A DNA stretch of 22,973 bases from Streptomyces sp. NRRL F-2580 (GTDB lineage Bacteria > Actinomycetota > Actinomycetes > Streptomycetales > Streptomycetaceae). Made by a program: the position numbers and the translations under genes. How positions within the stretch are numbered: the first letter of the stretch is position 1; each line of letters opens with the position of its first letter. Below are positions 13,901 through 21,427 of the stretch, piece by piece. The notes below the pieces were generated by a model. That model was not told the origin of the DNA. It did not search any database and worked only from the letters and a program-made list of their open reading frames with translations. The stretch spans positions 1 through 22,973 of the forward strand of contig NZ_JOIR01000064.1 of NCBI RefSeq assembly GCF_000720115.1, given 5' to 3'.

Positions 13901-14529
13901 CCCGGGCCCGTCCAGCAGTCACAGCGGCCGCTGAAGCAGCGTGGCACCGGCCCCAGGAGGTGTCTTGCCGATCAGGCCGGAAGGGCCGGTGGCGTCCGAT
14001 GCCGTGCACGTACCCGGCGCGGAGCTGCTCGCACCGGTTCCCACCGCGTCGGCGAGCGGCGGTCGCCCTGCCGAGGGGCAGGGACGGATCGGGTGTGCAG
14101 GGGAGTCGGTGCGGTGACGGCCCAGCGTTCGTGGTCCCGCCGGTCCCCGCCGATGTAGAGGTACGCGGGCGAGACCCCTTCGCAGCAGAAGCCCGGCCTC
14201 CTCGGCATCAGCGACGCACTCTCCGGTGCCCGCGGCTGCTTTGGGAGGGGCCCCGGGCGGACGCCAGGGCAGTGGCCGCCGGGCGGACAGGGGCACCCCT
14301 TCCCCGGCGCCGGTGCATTTCGGTGGGAAATCCGGGGGAGATTCGTCTTTCTGAAATGATGCAGAGTTACGTGGCGTGCACGCTGGGCTATTCCAATTTC
14401 TTGACATCGTGTCCAATAAGAGGGTGCGATGTGCCAAGTTTACGTAAAGTCGCGCGCCGTCGATCGGGTGCGAATGGCCTGGACCAAGACTTTGGCCAGC
14501 CGCAACTCGGGTGTCCTGGAGGCAGATTG
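13901..14529. other. Gap without a convincing gene
   Basis: On the minus strand around 14120-14200 a frame reads GVSPAYLYIGGDRRDHERWA, gene-like but with no start or family I know. From about 14335 to 14530 base composition drops to an A+T-rich patch. It contains TTGACA at 14401-14406, an exact -35 hexamer, without a clear -10 at the usual distance (TGCGAT at 18 bp is weak). Confidence 0.3.
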
Positions 14530-14559
14530 ATGACCCATCACATGACTGCCTCAAGGTAA
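14530..14559 (+). CDS. Nine-codon open frame with a strong ribosome site (possible leader peptide)
   Basis: ATG 14530 is preceded by GGAGG at a seven-base spacing and the frame MTHHMTASR ends at TAA 14557-14559. The quality of the ribosome site in an otherwise gene-free stretch makes it notable. No clear gene follows for attenuation; the nearest is module B, 670 bp downstream. It may equally be the start of a gene destroyed by mutation. Confidence 0.25.
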   Translation: MTHHMTASR

Positions 14560-15229
14560 TTGAATTCGCGACATCTTTGCGCGTAGAGCGATGGCGTTCA
14601 GAACCCTTGATCTCTCTGGCAGGATTCCCGGCACCCAAACCACTCAAGGAAAGAGGCGTGGTTGTGCGTGGCCGCGGAACACCTGAAACTCAGCCTCGCC
14701 GGCAGTGCAGGGCCATCGAACCGCCCGGATGTGACACTCGATCAGGCGGCGACGCCGGTCTGTAACCGTCGGGGTGGATGGCCGGCGGCGAAGGGCGGCG
14801 TACCGACAGGCCCCCCGACCGCCGAGCGTGCCCGCCGCCACGGTGCCACCACCGGTCCATCGCCGGTGACGTCTTGTTCACCCCGGCTCACCACGGCTGC
14901 GTCAGCGCCAACACGGCGCCCGGCCGGAGCCATTGGAGACCCGAGGTCGCGCCTCGGCCGTGGCCGTGGCGGCCGAGGCGTCCGCCTCTAGGCCTCTGCT
15001 CGAACGAGGGTGGTCGACCTCTTTGCCGTCCACCGATCCCCGAGGCTGTGGCGGTCGCGCCGCACTCGCCGTGCAGCGGCGCGCACGCCGCAGCCGTCCG
15101 GGGCCGCCGTGACCTGCGCCGTTCAGTTGGTGCCAAACGGCTCGGTACCCATAGGCGAGCCGACCACTCGTCATTGTGTGGAGCATCGCCCCGGCAGGCG
15201 AGTTCCGCGTTCTCAGATCAAGGAGCATG
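14560..15229. other. Upstream region of module B, no convincing gene
   Basis: Frames starting at 14662 (TTG, AAAGAGG upstream) run for about 110 codons but lose sense after 30 residues, so I do not call a gene. The last 110 bases before module B should hold its promoter; TTGGTG and CATAGG at about 15127-15155 are 17 bp apart, a weak candidate. Confidence 0.3.
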
Positions 15230-16084
15230 ATGCACAAACGCCGCGCGTCCCGCCGTAAGAAAGCGCTGATAGCCGCGATCACCGCCGCACTCTCCGGCGG
15301 TCTGCTGTTCGGCTTCAACGCCCTCGCCCAGGCCGATGTGGTCAGCGGCACGGTCATCGGCGGTCAGGGCAACTACCAGACCGTCAACCACCGGGCCAAG
15401 CCGTCCCTTTCGGCCCAGGTGAAGGGCTCCTCGAGGGTAGGCGCCAAGGTCCGGATGTCCTGCCGGACGACGGGCGACACGGTGGAGAACAACCCGAGGT
15501 GGATCTACACCGGCTCGTACTACATCGCCGATGCCTTCATCAAGGAGAACACCACCCCGCTGCCCGTCTGCGGCTCGACGCCAAACCCGCAACCCATCCC
15601 CACGACCGCGAAGACACTGAAGATCGACATGCAGAAGCAGGTCAGGACCCAGTGGTGCTGGGACGCCTCCGGCGTGACCATCGCCCAACACTGGGGCCGC
15701 TCCGTCAGCCAGGAGCAGTTCTGCCAACTCGCTGCCCAGGGAACCTGGGTGAACTGCAGCAACCAGCCCGCCACGCTGGAGGACATGGCCAACGGCCTCG
15801 CCAGGCTGGGGCTGAGGAACAGTGGCCGCAGCCTGTACCGCAACGCCTCGTTCGGTGAGTCCGTCGCCGAGATCGACGCGGGCCGCCCGTTCGCCGTCAG
15901 ATTCGGCTGGCGCACCGGCGGCGGTCACATGAACGTCATCTACGGCTACGACAGCGCCACCAACATGATCGCGGTCGGCGACCCGTGGCAGACCACGCAG
16001 ACCTACACCTGGTGGAACCACTCCACTTACGCGAACAACAACTCGTTCCAGTGGACCCACTCCCGCATCGGCATCCAGGGCTGA
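15230..16084 (+). CDS. Secreted C70-type cysteine peptidase with N-terminal SH3-like domain, module B
   Basis: Two ATG codons stand in tandem (15227 and 15230) behind AAGGAG; the second has the better spacing and gives 284 residues. A signal peptide with a very basic front (HKRRASRRKK) ends ALAQA near residue 35. Residues 36-115 look like a bacterial SH3 (SH3b) domain, with NHRAKPSLSA, G-x-KV-MSC and NPRWIYTGSYYIADAFI. After a short Pro-rich linker comes the papain-like domain, residues 125-284. The catalytic set is C143 (QWCW), H233 (GGGHMNVIYG) and D251 (VGDPW), spaced 90 and 18. It shares with the 643 copy the NQPATLEDMA block and the WTHSRIGI end. SH3b domains in such exported proteins usually bind cell-wall peptidoglycan. 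The gene is followed after 14 bp by its partner. Confidence 0.85.
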   Translation: MHKRRASRRKKALIAAITAALSGGLLFGFNALAQADVVSGTVIGGQGNYQTVNHRAKPSLSAQVKGSSRVGAKVRMSCRTTGDTVENNPRWIYTGSYYIADAFIKENTTPLPVCGSTPNPQPIPTTAKTLKIDMQKQVRTQWCWDASGVTIAQHWGRSVSQEQFCQLAAQGTWVNCSNQPATLEDMANGLARLGLRNSGRSLYRNASFGESVAEIDAGRPFAVRFGWRTGGGHMNVIYGYDSATNMIAVGDPWQTTQTYTWWNHSTYANNNSFQWTHSRIGIQG

Positions 16085-16098
16085 GGAGCAGACCGACC

Positions 16099-17031
16099 AT
16101 GCAGATCATGCGACACACCAGGCAGGCGACACCCCGCGCCGCCGTCCTCGCCACGGCCGCACTCGCCGCCGCCCTGTGCGGAATCGTTCCCGCACAGGCT
16201 GCGGAGAGCGAGGGCATCGCGGGTTACGAGTCCGCCCGGCAAACCATCCAGAGCAACCAACTCCGCGACACCGTCTCCCGCTTCCTGGTCTCGGCCCGAC
16301 AGCCCCGCACTGCCCCCGCCGCGGACGGTGGCACCCTCGGCGCCCCCGGGAACGCACCCGCCGCCGTCGCCGCGCCCCCCGGGTTCGATCTCAAGGACCC
16401 GGTGCCGATGTTCGAGATCAGCCCCGAGTTCGTGACCGGCAAGGCCCAGGCGACCCCGCAGACCGCGCTCCGGCTCTCCTACCTGGCCTCCCGGGTGAAC
16501 GCCGCCGACGGGAAGCACGCCGCCGTATTGCTCGCGCCCATGGGGAACGCCGCCACACCCGGGAGCGGCGTGCAGAACGTCGGTGCCGAGGGCTGGCAAC
16601 TGGCCGGGATCCGGGACGGGGACGCCGAGGTCGGCTTCGCCGAGCGCGGCACTCCTCAGGCCCGCACCTTCACCGAGCCGCAGATCCACGCCTGGTACCG
16701 GCTCACTGCCGAAGGCCTGGTCGAGCCGCTCAACGAGGAGGCGACCACCGGCCTCGGCGGAAAGCGCGGCATCACCCTCGCCGCCTACCAGAAGCTCGTC
16801 ACCGCCCGCTACGGCGACAAGATGCCCGGTTCGGAGTACGACCGCAAGGGCCTGGCCGGCGGATACGGCGGCCTCGTGGAGGACCAGCCGGAGCAGGTCC
16901 CCACCGCATCCGCCCAGCCCGCCGCCGATGAGCCCTGGCAGCCGATAGCCGCCACCGGGCTCGCAACCGTGGCGACAATCGGCGGCGCGGTGCTGTACGC
17001 GCGCCGTAGGAGAGCTGCGACCACCCGCTGA
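16099..17031 (+). CDS. Secreted membrane-anchored partner of the C70 peptidase, module B
   Basis: The 310-residue protein starts at ATG 16099, with GAGGAG overlapping the peptidase stop; another ATG three codons in is possible. A signal peptide ends at about residue 36 (PAQAAE). The extracellular domain shares with the 1217 protein the blocks KDPVPMFEISPEFV, GWQLAGIRDGD, FTEPQIHAWY, VEPLNEEA-TGLGG, AYQKLV-ARYGDK and PGSEYDRKG. It lacks the two extracellular cysteines of that copy. The C-terminus is IAATG, a hydrophobic helix of about 18 residues, then RRRRAATTR. IAATG resembles the LAxTG motif of Streptomyces class E sortase substrates with Ile for Leu, so wall anchoring is possible; a plain membrane anchor is the simpler reading. 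Gene order and architecture equal module A. Confidence 0.8.
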   Translation: MQIMRHTRQATPRAAVLATAALAAALCGIVPAQAAESEGIAGYESARQTIQSNQLRDTVSRFLVSARQPRTAPAADGGTLGAPGNAPAAVAAPPGFDLKDPVPMFEISPEFVTGKAQATPQTALRLSYLASRVNAADGKHAAVLLAPMGNAATPGSGVQNVGAEGWQLAGIRDGDAEVGFAERGTPQARTFTEPQIHAWYRLTAEGLVEPLNEEATTGLGGKRGITLAAYQKLVTARYGDKMPGSEYDRKGLAGGYGGLVEDQPEQVPTASAQPAADEPWQPIAATGLATVATIGGAVLYARRRRAATTR

Positions 17032-17202
17032 CCGGAAACGTGAGGCCGAGCCCCTTCCCCGTGCTGAGCCCGACGACTTTCTCGCCGAGCTCAGCAGCTC
17101 GGGAGGGCGACCCGGCCCCGACACGAGGGACGCCCCGGGACTGCCGGCGCGCCTTGACCGGCGCATCCTCGCCCTCGACAGCCCCGCCGCCTCGCCCCGC
17201 GA

Positions 17203-17229
17203 CCGGCCCCCGCCGGGGCGGGGGACCGG
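17203..17229 (+). terminator. GC-rich stem-loop downstream of module B
   Basis: CCGG-CCCCCGCC and GGCGGGGG-A-CCGG form a long stem (12 bp with one bulge). It lies 170 bp after the module B stop. The bases between hold a gene-like but startless frame. Confidence 0.45.
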
Positions 17230-17379
17230 GATCGCTGAGCCGCATGCCTGTATGCGGCTGGACGGTAGCCGACAGGGGCCGATCAGCCGGAGGCCGCAGC
17301 AGCCGGGCTCACCCTGGGGGCGCTGCGGCGTCCGCGGAGAGACCCTCGCGATCCCGGCCTGCGCCCAGGCGTGTCCGGT

Positions 17380-17538
17380 GCGAACCGAGGGCGTTCTTGG
17401 GGAGCGCTCATCGCCACGCCCACGGTCCGGCGCTTCGGCACCGCCCGCGGCATGCTGCTGTGCAAACTCCTCACCGGCTCGCTGGGACTGCTGAGCCCGA
17501 TGGTTGGGCTCCGATGGTTGCCGTTGTTCTTCTGCTGA
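17380..17538 (+). pseudogene. Fragment of a major-facilitator transporter
   Basis: The frame reads WGALIATPTVRRFGTARGML then LCKLLTGSLGLLSPMVG and ends at TGA 17536-17538. The pattern GALxAxxxxRRFGTARGxLL is typical of the cytoplasmic loop and following helix in the middle of MFS permeases of Streptomyces. Only one helix pair remains; upstream and downstream parts are missing. The rest of 17230-17619 shows nothing else I can name. Confidence 0.5.
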
Positions 17539-17619
17539 TCACACATGGATCGCCGCCGGGCACCTTTTCCCGCAGCGGCCGGCCGGCCGCGCGCACAGCT
17601 CCCGGAAGAGGGAATCACC

Positions 17620-18009
17620 GTGAACACCTCGAAGCGCCTTCGGCTCCTGGCCCTCGGCTTTGTCACCTCTGCCGTGATGGGGATCTCCGGCCCCGCGATG
17701 GCCGCCACGACGACCGCGGGCCCGCCCATCCGCGGCGGACACGAAGTGACCAACCGCTGCTACTCGGATGTCGCGCCGAGCGCCTACGACCGCATCACCC
17801 AGCACGCCCGCGACCGCATGAACGAGCGAGGGGTGACCGAGGACGACATCCAGAAGGTCATGAGGGTCGGTGCCAAGAACGCCGCGTGCCAGCAGAACGG
17901 GAACTGGCGCTACACGCTCGGGCTCTCCAGCGGCGGCGAGCTGGTGGTCCTCGTCGGTCTCGGCGACGGCGGCTGGAACGTCGTCACCGTCTTCTGGAAG
18001 GGCGAGTAA
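17620..18009 (+). CDS. Secreted DUF4258-type protein
   Basis: The 129-residue protein starts at GTG 17620, preceded by GGAAGAGGGAA. A signal peptide spans about 1-28 (ending AMA). The mature part contains the DUF4258 signature: TQHARDRMNERGVTEDDIQKVM (given here as the key HAxxRMxERGxxxxDI pattern) followed by beta strands (WRYTLGL, ELVVLVGL, WNVVTVFW). Two cysteines (NRCYS, AACQQ) may pair outside the cell. DUF4258 domains are found in small toxins and at the ends of polymorphic toxins, and are suspected nucleic-acid-acting folds; export of an isolated domain fits a secreted effector. No immunity gene is visible next to it. The function is therefore open. Confidence 0.75.
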   Translation: MNTSKRLRLLALGFVTSAVMGISGPAMAATTTAGPPIRGGHEVTNRCYSDVAPSAYDRITQHARDRMNERGVTEDDIQKVMRVGAKNAACQQNGNWRYTLGLSSGGELVVLVGLGDGGWNVVTVFWKGE

Positions 18010-18211
18010 CAGCAGCCGGCTCCGCGATCGTCCGTGCCTCCACCGGCACGCCGCCGCAGGCACGGTCCCGGCCGGCCGCACGATCTCCGCGGCGGCCAAC
18101 CCCTGTGGCACGGCGAGTACGAGAACGGCGGTGAAGGGGTCATGACCCGGATACGCCAGAAACACGCCACGAGATGATCTTGAGTCGCCATCCCTGATCT
18201 TGCGTGGGTAT

Positions 18212-18229
18212 CCCCGGCTTCAGCCGGGG
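18212..18229. mobile_element. Hairpin resembling an IS200/IS605-type element end
   Basis: TCCCCGGCTTCAGCCGGGGAGG contains the perfect stem CCCCGGCT/AGCCGGGG with a two-base loop. Hairpins of exactly this form (CCCCGGCTTCAGCCGGGGAGG-like) commonly lie at the right end of tnpB-carrying IS200/IS605 elements. No transposase or TnpB gene remains. The hairpin stands directly before the truncated dehydrogenase gene. Confidence 0.5.
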
Positions 18230-18244
18230 AGGGAAACGCATCCT

Positions 18245-18623
18245 TGGTTGGTGGACAGCGACTTCGTCTCCGTCCACCTGGCCCTCGGCGACCGCACCCG
18301 CGGCCTGTTCGGCGCCGCAGAACTGGCGCTCATGAAGGAGACCGCCTACCTGGTCAGCACATCCCGGACGGCCATCGTCGACCAGGACGCGCTCCTCGAG
18401 GCCCTGCGCGAAGGCCGCATCGCCGGCGCCGCCCTCGACGTCTTCGACACCGAGCCGCTGCCGGGGGACCACCCCCTGCGCACCGCCCCGAGGCTCCTGG
18501 CGACCCCGCGCCTCGCACCTCGCGGGCTACGTCACACGGGCCAACTACACCACGTACTACGGCGAAGCCGTCGAGGACATCGCTGCCTTCCTCGACGGCT
18601 CACCCGTACGCGTCCTGCCCTAG
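18245..18623 (+). pseudogene. Truncated, frameshifted D-2-hydroxyacid dehydrogenase
   Basis: The sequence begins mid-protein at WLVDSDFVSVHLALGDRTRG, the post-Rossmann strand of D-isomer 2-hydroxyacid dehydrogenases. It continues with the catalytic-domain landmarks LMKETAYLVSTSRTAIVD, LLEALREGRIAGAALDVF and DTEPLPGDHPL. Near 18510 (ATPR instead of the expected ATPH) a +1 shift occurs, after which the true end is read in another frame as GYVTRANYTTYYGEAVEDIA through to TAG 18621-18623. The first two thirds, including the nucleotide-binding GxGxxG, are missing. The 5' break lies about 15 bp after the IS605-like hairpin, so element activity probably caused it. Confidence 0.85.
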
Positions 18624-20140
18624 CTGCCCTTCTCGAAGGTGCCGAGGCCGTTGGCGTCCAGGTACTCCACCCGCATCCTGCCGTCGGTGAAGGTCACCCC
18701 GGTGCGGCCGATGGCGTTCTCGCCGACGGTCTCGAAGCTGAAGGCGTCCCCGTCGTAGTGGGTGAGGGGGAAGGCCATCGGCTTCGGTCCCAGGTGCAGC
18801 ACCAGCCCGCCGCCCGGGCCGGCCGTAACGGTGGCCCGCCCGTACAACGGGTTGGTGTACGTACCGGTGTACGCGCTGTCCGCGCGGGCCGGCTTCGGGT
18901 CCGCGGGCGGCTTGGCGAAGTCCGTCTTCGAGCGGCCCTCGCCGAGCTGCTGCTTGTAGGCCTCGGCCACCACGGGCAGCCAGTCCCGGCTGGGCTTGCC
19001 GAACTCGGCGGTGTCGAAGAAGTTGAGGGCGACGGTGTCGGGGAGACCCGTGGGGGCGCCGTTGGTGAGCACCACGATGGCGAGCTTCTCGGCGGGGACC
19101 AGGGTGACGTTGGTGTTGGTGCCGAGGGCGAAGGCGCCGGCGTGGCTCAGGCGCAGGCGGCCGTGGTCGTCGTAGCGCACGTTCCAGCCCAGGCCGTAGT
19201 AGCCGGGCTGGGCGTTCGGTTCGGCGGGCGGCTGGCTGATGCTGTGCGGGAGGTGGGTCTCGGCCAGGCCGGCGCTGTTGATGACCTGCTTGCCGTCGAT
19301 CTTTCCGCCGCCCAGCTGGAGGCGTAGCCAGCGGGCCATGTCCCGGGCGTTGGAGCTGACGCCGCCGGCCGCGGTCTGCGCGTCGGCGTCGCGGACGTAG
19401 CGCGGCTTCCAGGTGCCGTCGTCGGTCTTGACGTGGGTCAGGGCGCGGTCGCCCGCCTTCTCGTAGTCGCTGAAGCGGGAGCTGGTGTGCGTCATCCCGG
19501 CGGGCTTGTACAGCAGGTCTTCGGAGAGCTTGTCCCAGGGCGCGCCCTTGGCCTTGGCGACGGCCTCGGCGGCCGCGGTGAAGCCGAAGTTGGTGTACGC
19601 GTAGCTGGTGCGGAACGGGCTGAGGGGCTCGTAGCGCAGGTGCGACAGGATGTACGCCTGGTCGTAGCCCAGGTCCTCAAGGAGGTCACCCGAGTGGTCC
19701 GGCAGACCCGAGCGGTGCGAGAGCAGGTCGGCCGCCGTGACGTGGGAGCTGACCCATGGGTCCTTGAGGGTGATGCCCTTGAGCGGGTCGTCGAAGCCGT
19801 CGGCGCCGAGGGCCTGTGCCAGGACGGTGGAGGCCACCGGTTTGGAGACCGAGGCGAGCTGGAAGACGGTGTCCGGGCCGACCTTGTCGCCCGGGGCATC
19901 GGTGCTGCGGACACCGAAGCCCTTGAGGTAGACGACCTTGTCGTCGTGGACCACGGCTACGGAGACTCCGGGCACCCCGGTGCGCCGCATGCCGTCCTGC
20001 ACCTGCGAGTCCAGCGTGTCCAGGGCCCTCGCCACGTCGAAGCCACCGGGGCTCGGCGACGGTGCGGCGGCGACGGTCCCGGCCGCCAGGGCGAGCCCGG
20101 CGACCACGGTCAGCCCCCTCCGCTTGCTGTTGCGTCGCAT
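18620..20140 (-). CDS. Secreted serine beta-lactamase-family hydrolase (class C-like, PBP-related)
   Basis: The 506-residue protein starts at ATG 20140 (MRRNSKRRG). A signal peptide ends near residue 26 (TVAAAP). The catalytic motifs are SVSK (97-100, nucleophile and lysine), YTN (182-184) and HAG (333-335) in place of KTG, as in class C-like esterases and D-peptidases. The last ~110 residues form a beta-rich C-terminal domain with YTGTYTNPLYG, as in DUF3471-type extensions. Such proteins act on peptidoglycan peptides, esters or beta-lactams outside the cell; which of these applies is not evident. The stop overlaps the stop of the convergent dehydrogenase pseudogene in a CTAG. No ribosome site is clear before the ATG. 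Confidence 0.85.
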   Translation of the reverse strand: MRRNSKRRGLTVVAGLALAAGTVAAAPSPSPGGFDVARALDTLDSQVQDGMRRTGVPGVSVAVVHDDKVVYLKGFGVRSTDAPGDKVGPDTVFQLASVSKPVASTVLAQALGADGFDDPLKGITLKDPWVSSHVTAADLLSHRSGLPDHSGDLLEDLGYDQAYILSHLRYEPLSPFRTSYAYTNFGFTAAAEAVAKAKGAPWDKLSEDLLYKPAGMTHTSSRFSDYEKAGDRALTHVKTDDGTWKPRYVRDADAQTAAGGVSSNARDMARWLRLQLGGGKIDGKQVINSAGLAETHLPHSISQPPAEPNAQPGYYGLGWNVRYDDHGRLRLSHAGAFALGTNTNVTLVPAEKLAIVVLTNGAPTGLPDTVALNFFDTAEFGKPSRDWLPVVAEAYKQQLGEGRSKTDFAKPPADPKPARADSAYTGTYTNPLYGRATVTAGPGGGLVLHLGPKPMAFPLTHYDGDAFSFETVGENAIGRTGVTFTDGRMRVEYLDANGLGTFEKGS

Positions 20141-20197
20141 ACGTCCATTTAACGCCGGTCCCGCGTCGGGCGCCCGGAGAGAGCCGGGGCACGGAAA

Positions 20198-20233
20198 ACG
20201 GCGGCGGGGCCGCGCTCGCGGCCCCGCCGCCGT
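20198..20233 (-). terminator. Perfect 17-bp stem-loop with T-run on the minus strand
   Basis: ACGGCGGCGGGGCCGCG and CGCGGCCCCGCCGCCGT pair perfectly around a two-base loop. On the minus strand the stem runs into TTTT, the form of an intrinsic terminator for minus-strand transcripts arriving from above 20234. It lies 58 bp upstream of the hydrolase start. The minus-strand gene it once served is not recognisable. Confidence 0.65.
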
Positions 20234-20335
20234 GGTGGACCGGGGCCTGATCCGGAAGACAGGCCCTGACCCCACACGGGCCGGCCCGCGACATACACGC
20301 CGCGGCAGGGCCCCACGCATCACAAGGCAGCAGCG

Positions 20336-20524
20336 ATGCTCGGGGCCCACCCGCCAGGACAGGTGCGGCCGTCTGCCGATGGCGCCTGCACCATGCCCCA
20401 CCCAGAGCTCCACCACCTGACATGCCCGAGTTGGCCTCTCCATGGCGGTGCCCCCTTCCAGCAGGACCTCGGGGAGCTTGCCAAGACGCACCGCCGCAGG
20501 CTCATCGTCGAGATGAACCTCTGA
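20336..20524 (+). CDS. Possible small protein or gene tail
   Basis: The last ~45 codons before TGA 20522-20524 (from MPHPELHHLTCPSW on) have strong coding bias, ending RRRLIVEMNL. No good ribosome site precedes any start. The opposite strand is also open here (MERPTRACQVVELW with AAGGGGG upstream), and I cannot decide between them. It may be the tail of a lost gene. No family recognised. Confidence 0.25.
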   Translation: MLGAHPPGQVRPSADGACTMPHPELHHLTCPSWPLHGGAPFQQDLGELAKTHRRRLIVEMNL

Positions 20525-20574
20525 ACCGCCGCACCTGCCAGGAATACCGCACACTGCGAATGACGCTCCCCGCC

Positions 20575-20861
20575 GGCTGGGGCGTCGGCGTGGACGGCGG
20601 CGCGGCGGGAGGTATACGCGAACGACCAGGGCCAGCCGGCTTCGCCGGTGGCCGTGACGGCCCGCTCGAACCGGCAGAAGGCGGAGCAGGACCCGGCGGA
20701 GTGGCTGCCCCCGTCGGCGGACGCGCTGTGCCGGTACGGCGCCGAGTGGACCGCGACCAAGCTCCGCTGGGGCCTCGCGGTCGACGAGCTGGAGCGGAAC
20801 CGTCTGCTGCATCGCGGCCGGCTGCGGCGGCACGGACGTGGAGTTCACCCCCGCCCCGTAG
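20575..20861 (+). pseudogene. C-terminal remnant of an HNH/DUF1524-type nuclease
   Basis: One frame reads GASAWTAARREVYANDQGQP, then VAVTARSNRQKAEQDPAEWL, then DALCRYGAEWTATKLRWGLA, the typical end of exported HNH endonuclease-family proteins of Streptomyces. The SNRQK-x-x-x-DP-x-WLPP pattern carries the conserved Asn of the HNH fold. After RNRLL the frame shifts, and the expected end IAAGCGGTDVEFTPAP followed by TAG (20859-20861) is read in a different frame. The N-terminal half, with the His-Asn-His centre, is missing. It is a dead fragment. Confidence 0.75.
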
Positions 20862-20924
20862 AGCTGCCCGCAGGCCGAGGGTCGCCATCTTCGATCGAGG
20901 TGGCGGCCCTTCGTCATGCTCCGG

Positions 20925-21060
20925 AGTCCGCCCCGGGGCCGCAGGTGGTTGGTCGATGCCGCACCCGGCTTCGAGGTGGGCCCGAACAGCGCATCCTCCT
21001 CCGGTGTGACGGGCTCGACGAGCTCGAGGTGCCGGTCGGCTAATGCTGCTTGGACGAGCT
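20925..21060 (-). pseudogene. Gene-like fragment, minus strand
   Basis: The minus strand reads LVQAALADRHLELVEPVTPE then EDALFGPTSKPGAASTNHLRP with strong coding bias. Outside this span the same frame loses sense. There is no start and no family I can name; it appears to be another remnant inserted between the nuclease and DM13 remnants. Confidence 0.3.
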
Positions 21061-21104
21061 CGCCGTGGTGAGAGCGCCACGTCCGTCTCCCGGCCGGCTC
21101 CCAT

Positions 21105-21254
21105 ACCTTGCCTCTGGAGAACCTCGACACCAGCAACGGCCCTGACCTGCGCTTCTGGCTCACCGACTCACCGGTTGAAGAGAGGGCGTCCGTCACCATC
21201 TGGTCGAACCGCTTCGATGTCTCCTTCGGCGCGGCGCTGCTGCAGACCGTCTGA
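21105..21254 (+). pseudogene. DM13-domain protein remnant with internal deletion
   Basis: The frame reads TLPLENLDTSNGPDLRFWLTD, typical of the first part of a DM13 (electron-transfer) domain (LENLDTSNGPDLRVWL). It then passes at once through SPVEERASVTIWSNRF to DVSFGAALLQTV and TGA, the end of that domain (VxIWCDRFxVSFGAA). About half of the domain is missing in frame, and the conserved Cys of IWCDRF is Ser here. There is no signal peptide or start. It is a decayed gene. Confidence 0.75.
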
Positions 21255-21271
21255 TCCTGCGACCGGATCAG
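21251..21271 (+). terminator. Stem-loop at the DM13 stop codon
   Basis: CTGATCC, seven bases, then GGATCAG form a perfect 7-bp stem that overlaps the stop of the DM13 remnant. It separates the graveyard region from the sigma-factor gene. Confidence 0.45.
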
Positions 21272-21427
21272 GTGCCGGGTGCGCTGGACAGGCTCCCGGA
21301 TCTCCTCGTCGGTGGCGCCGAAGAGCTTCGGCTGCTCGCCTATGCTGCACGCTCGGGCACACCCCCGCGGCTACCGCCCGCAAGCGCCGTCATACCGCCT
21401 GCCGACGGATCCGGACGGCAGGACCCG

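Noticed and set aside
17040..17240. Frame after module B reading EPDDFLAELSSSGGRPG
   Set aside because: Gene-like base use but no start codon in that frame and no family; it may be a fragment but cannot be supported.
20141..21199. Minus-strand open frame extending the hydrolase gene upstream to about 859 codons
   Set aside because: The extension has no domain, crosses a perfect terminator and plus-strand remnants, and the signal peptide begins at the ATG at 20140.
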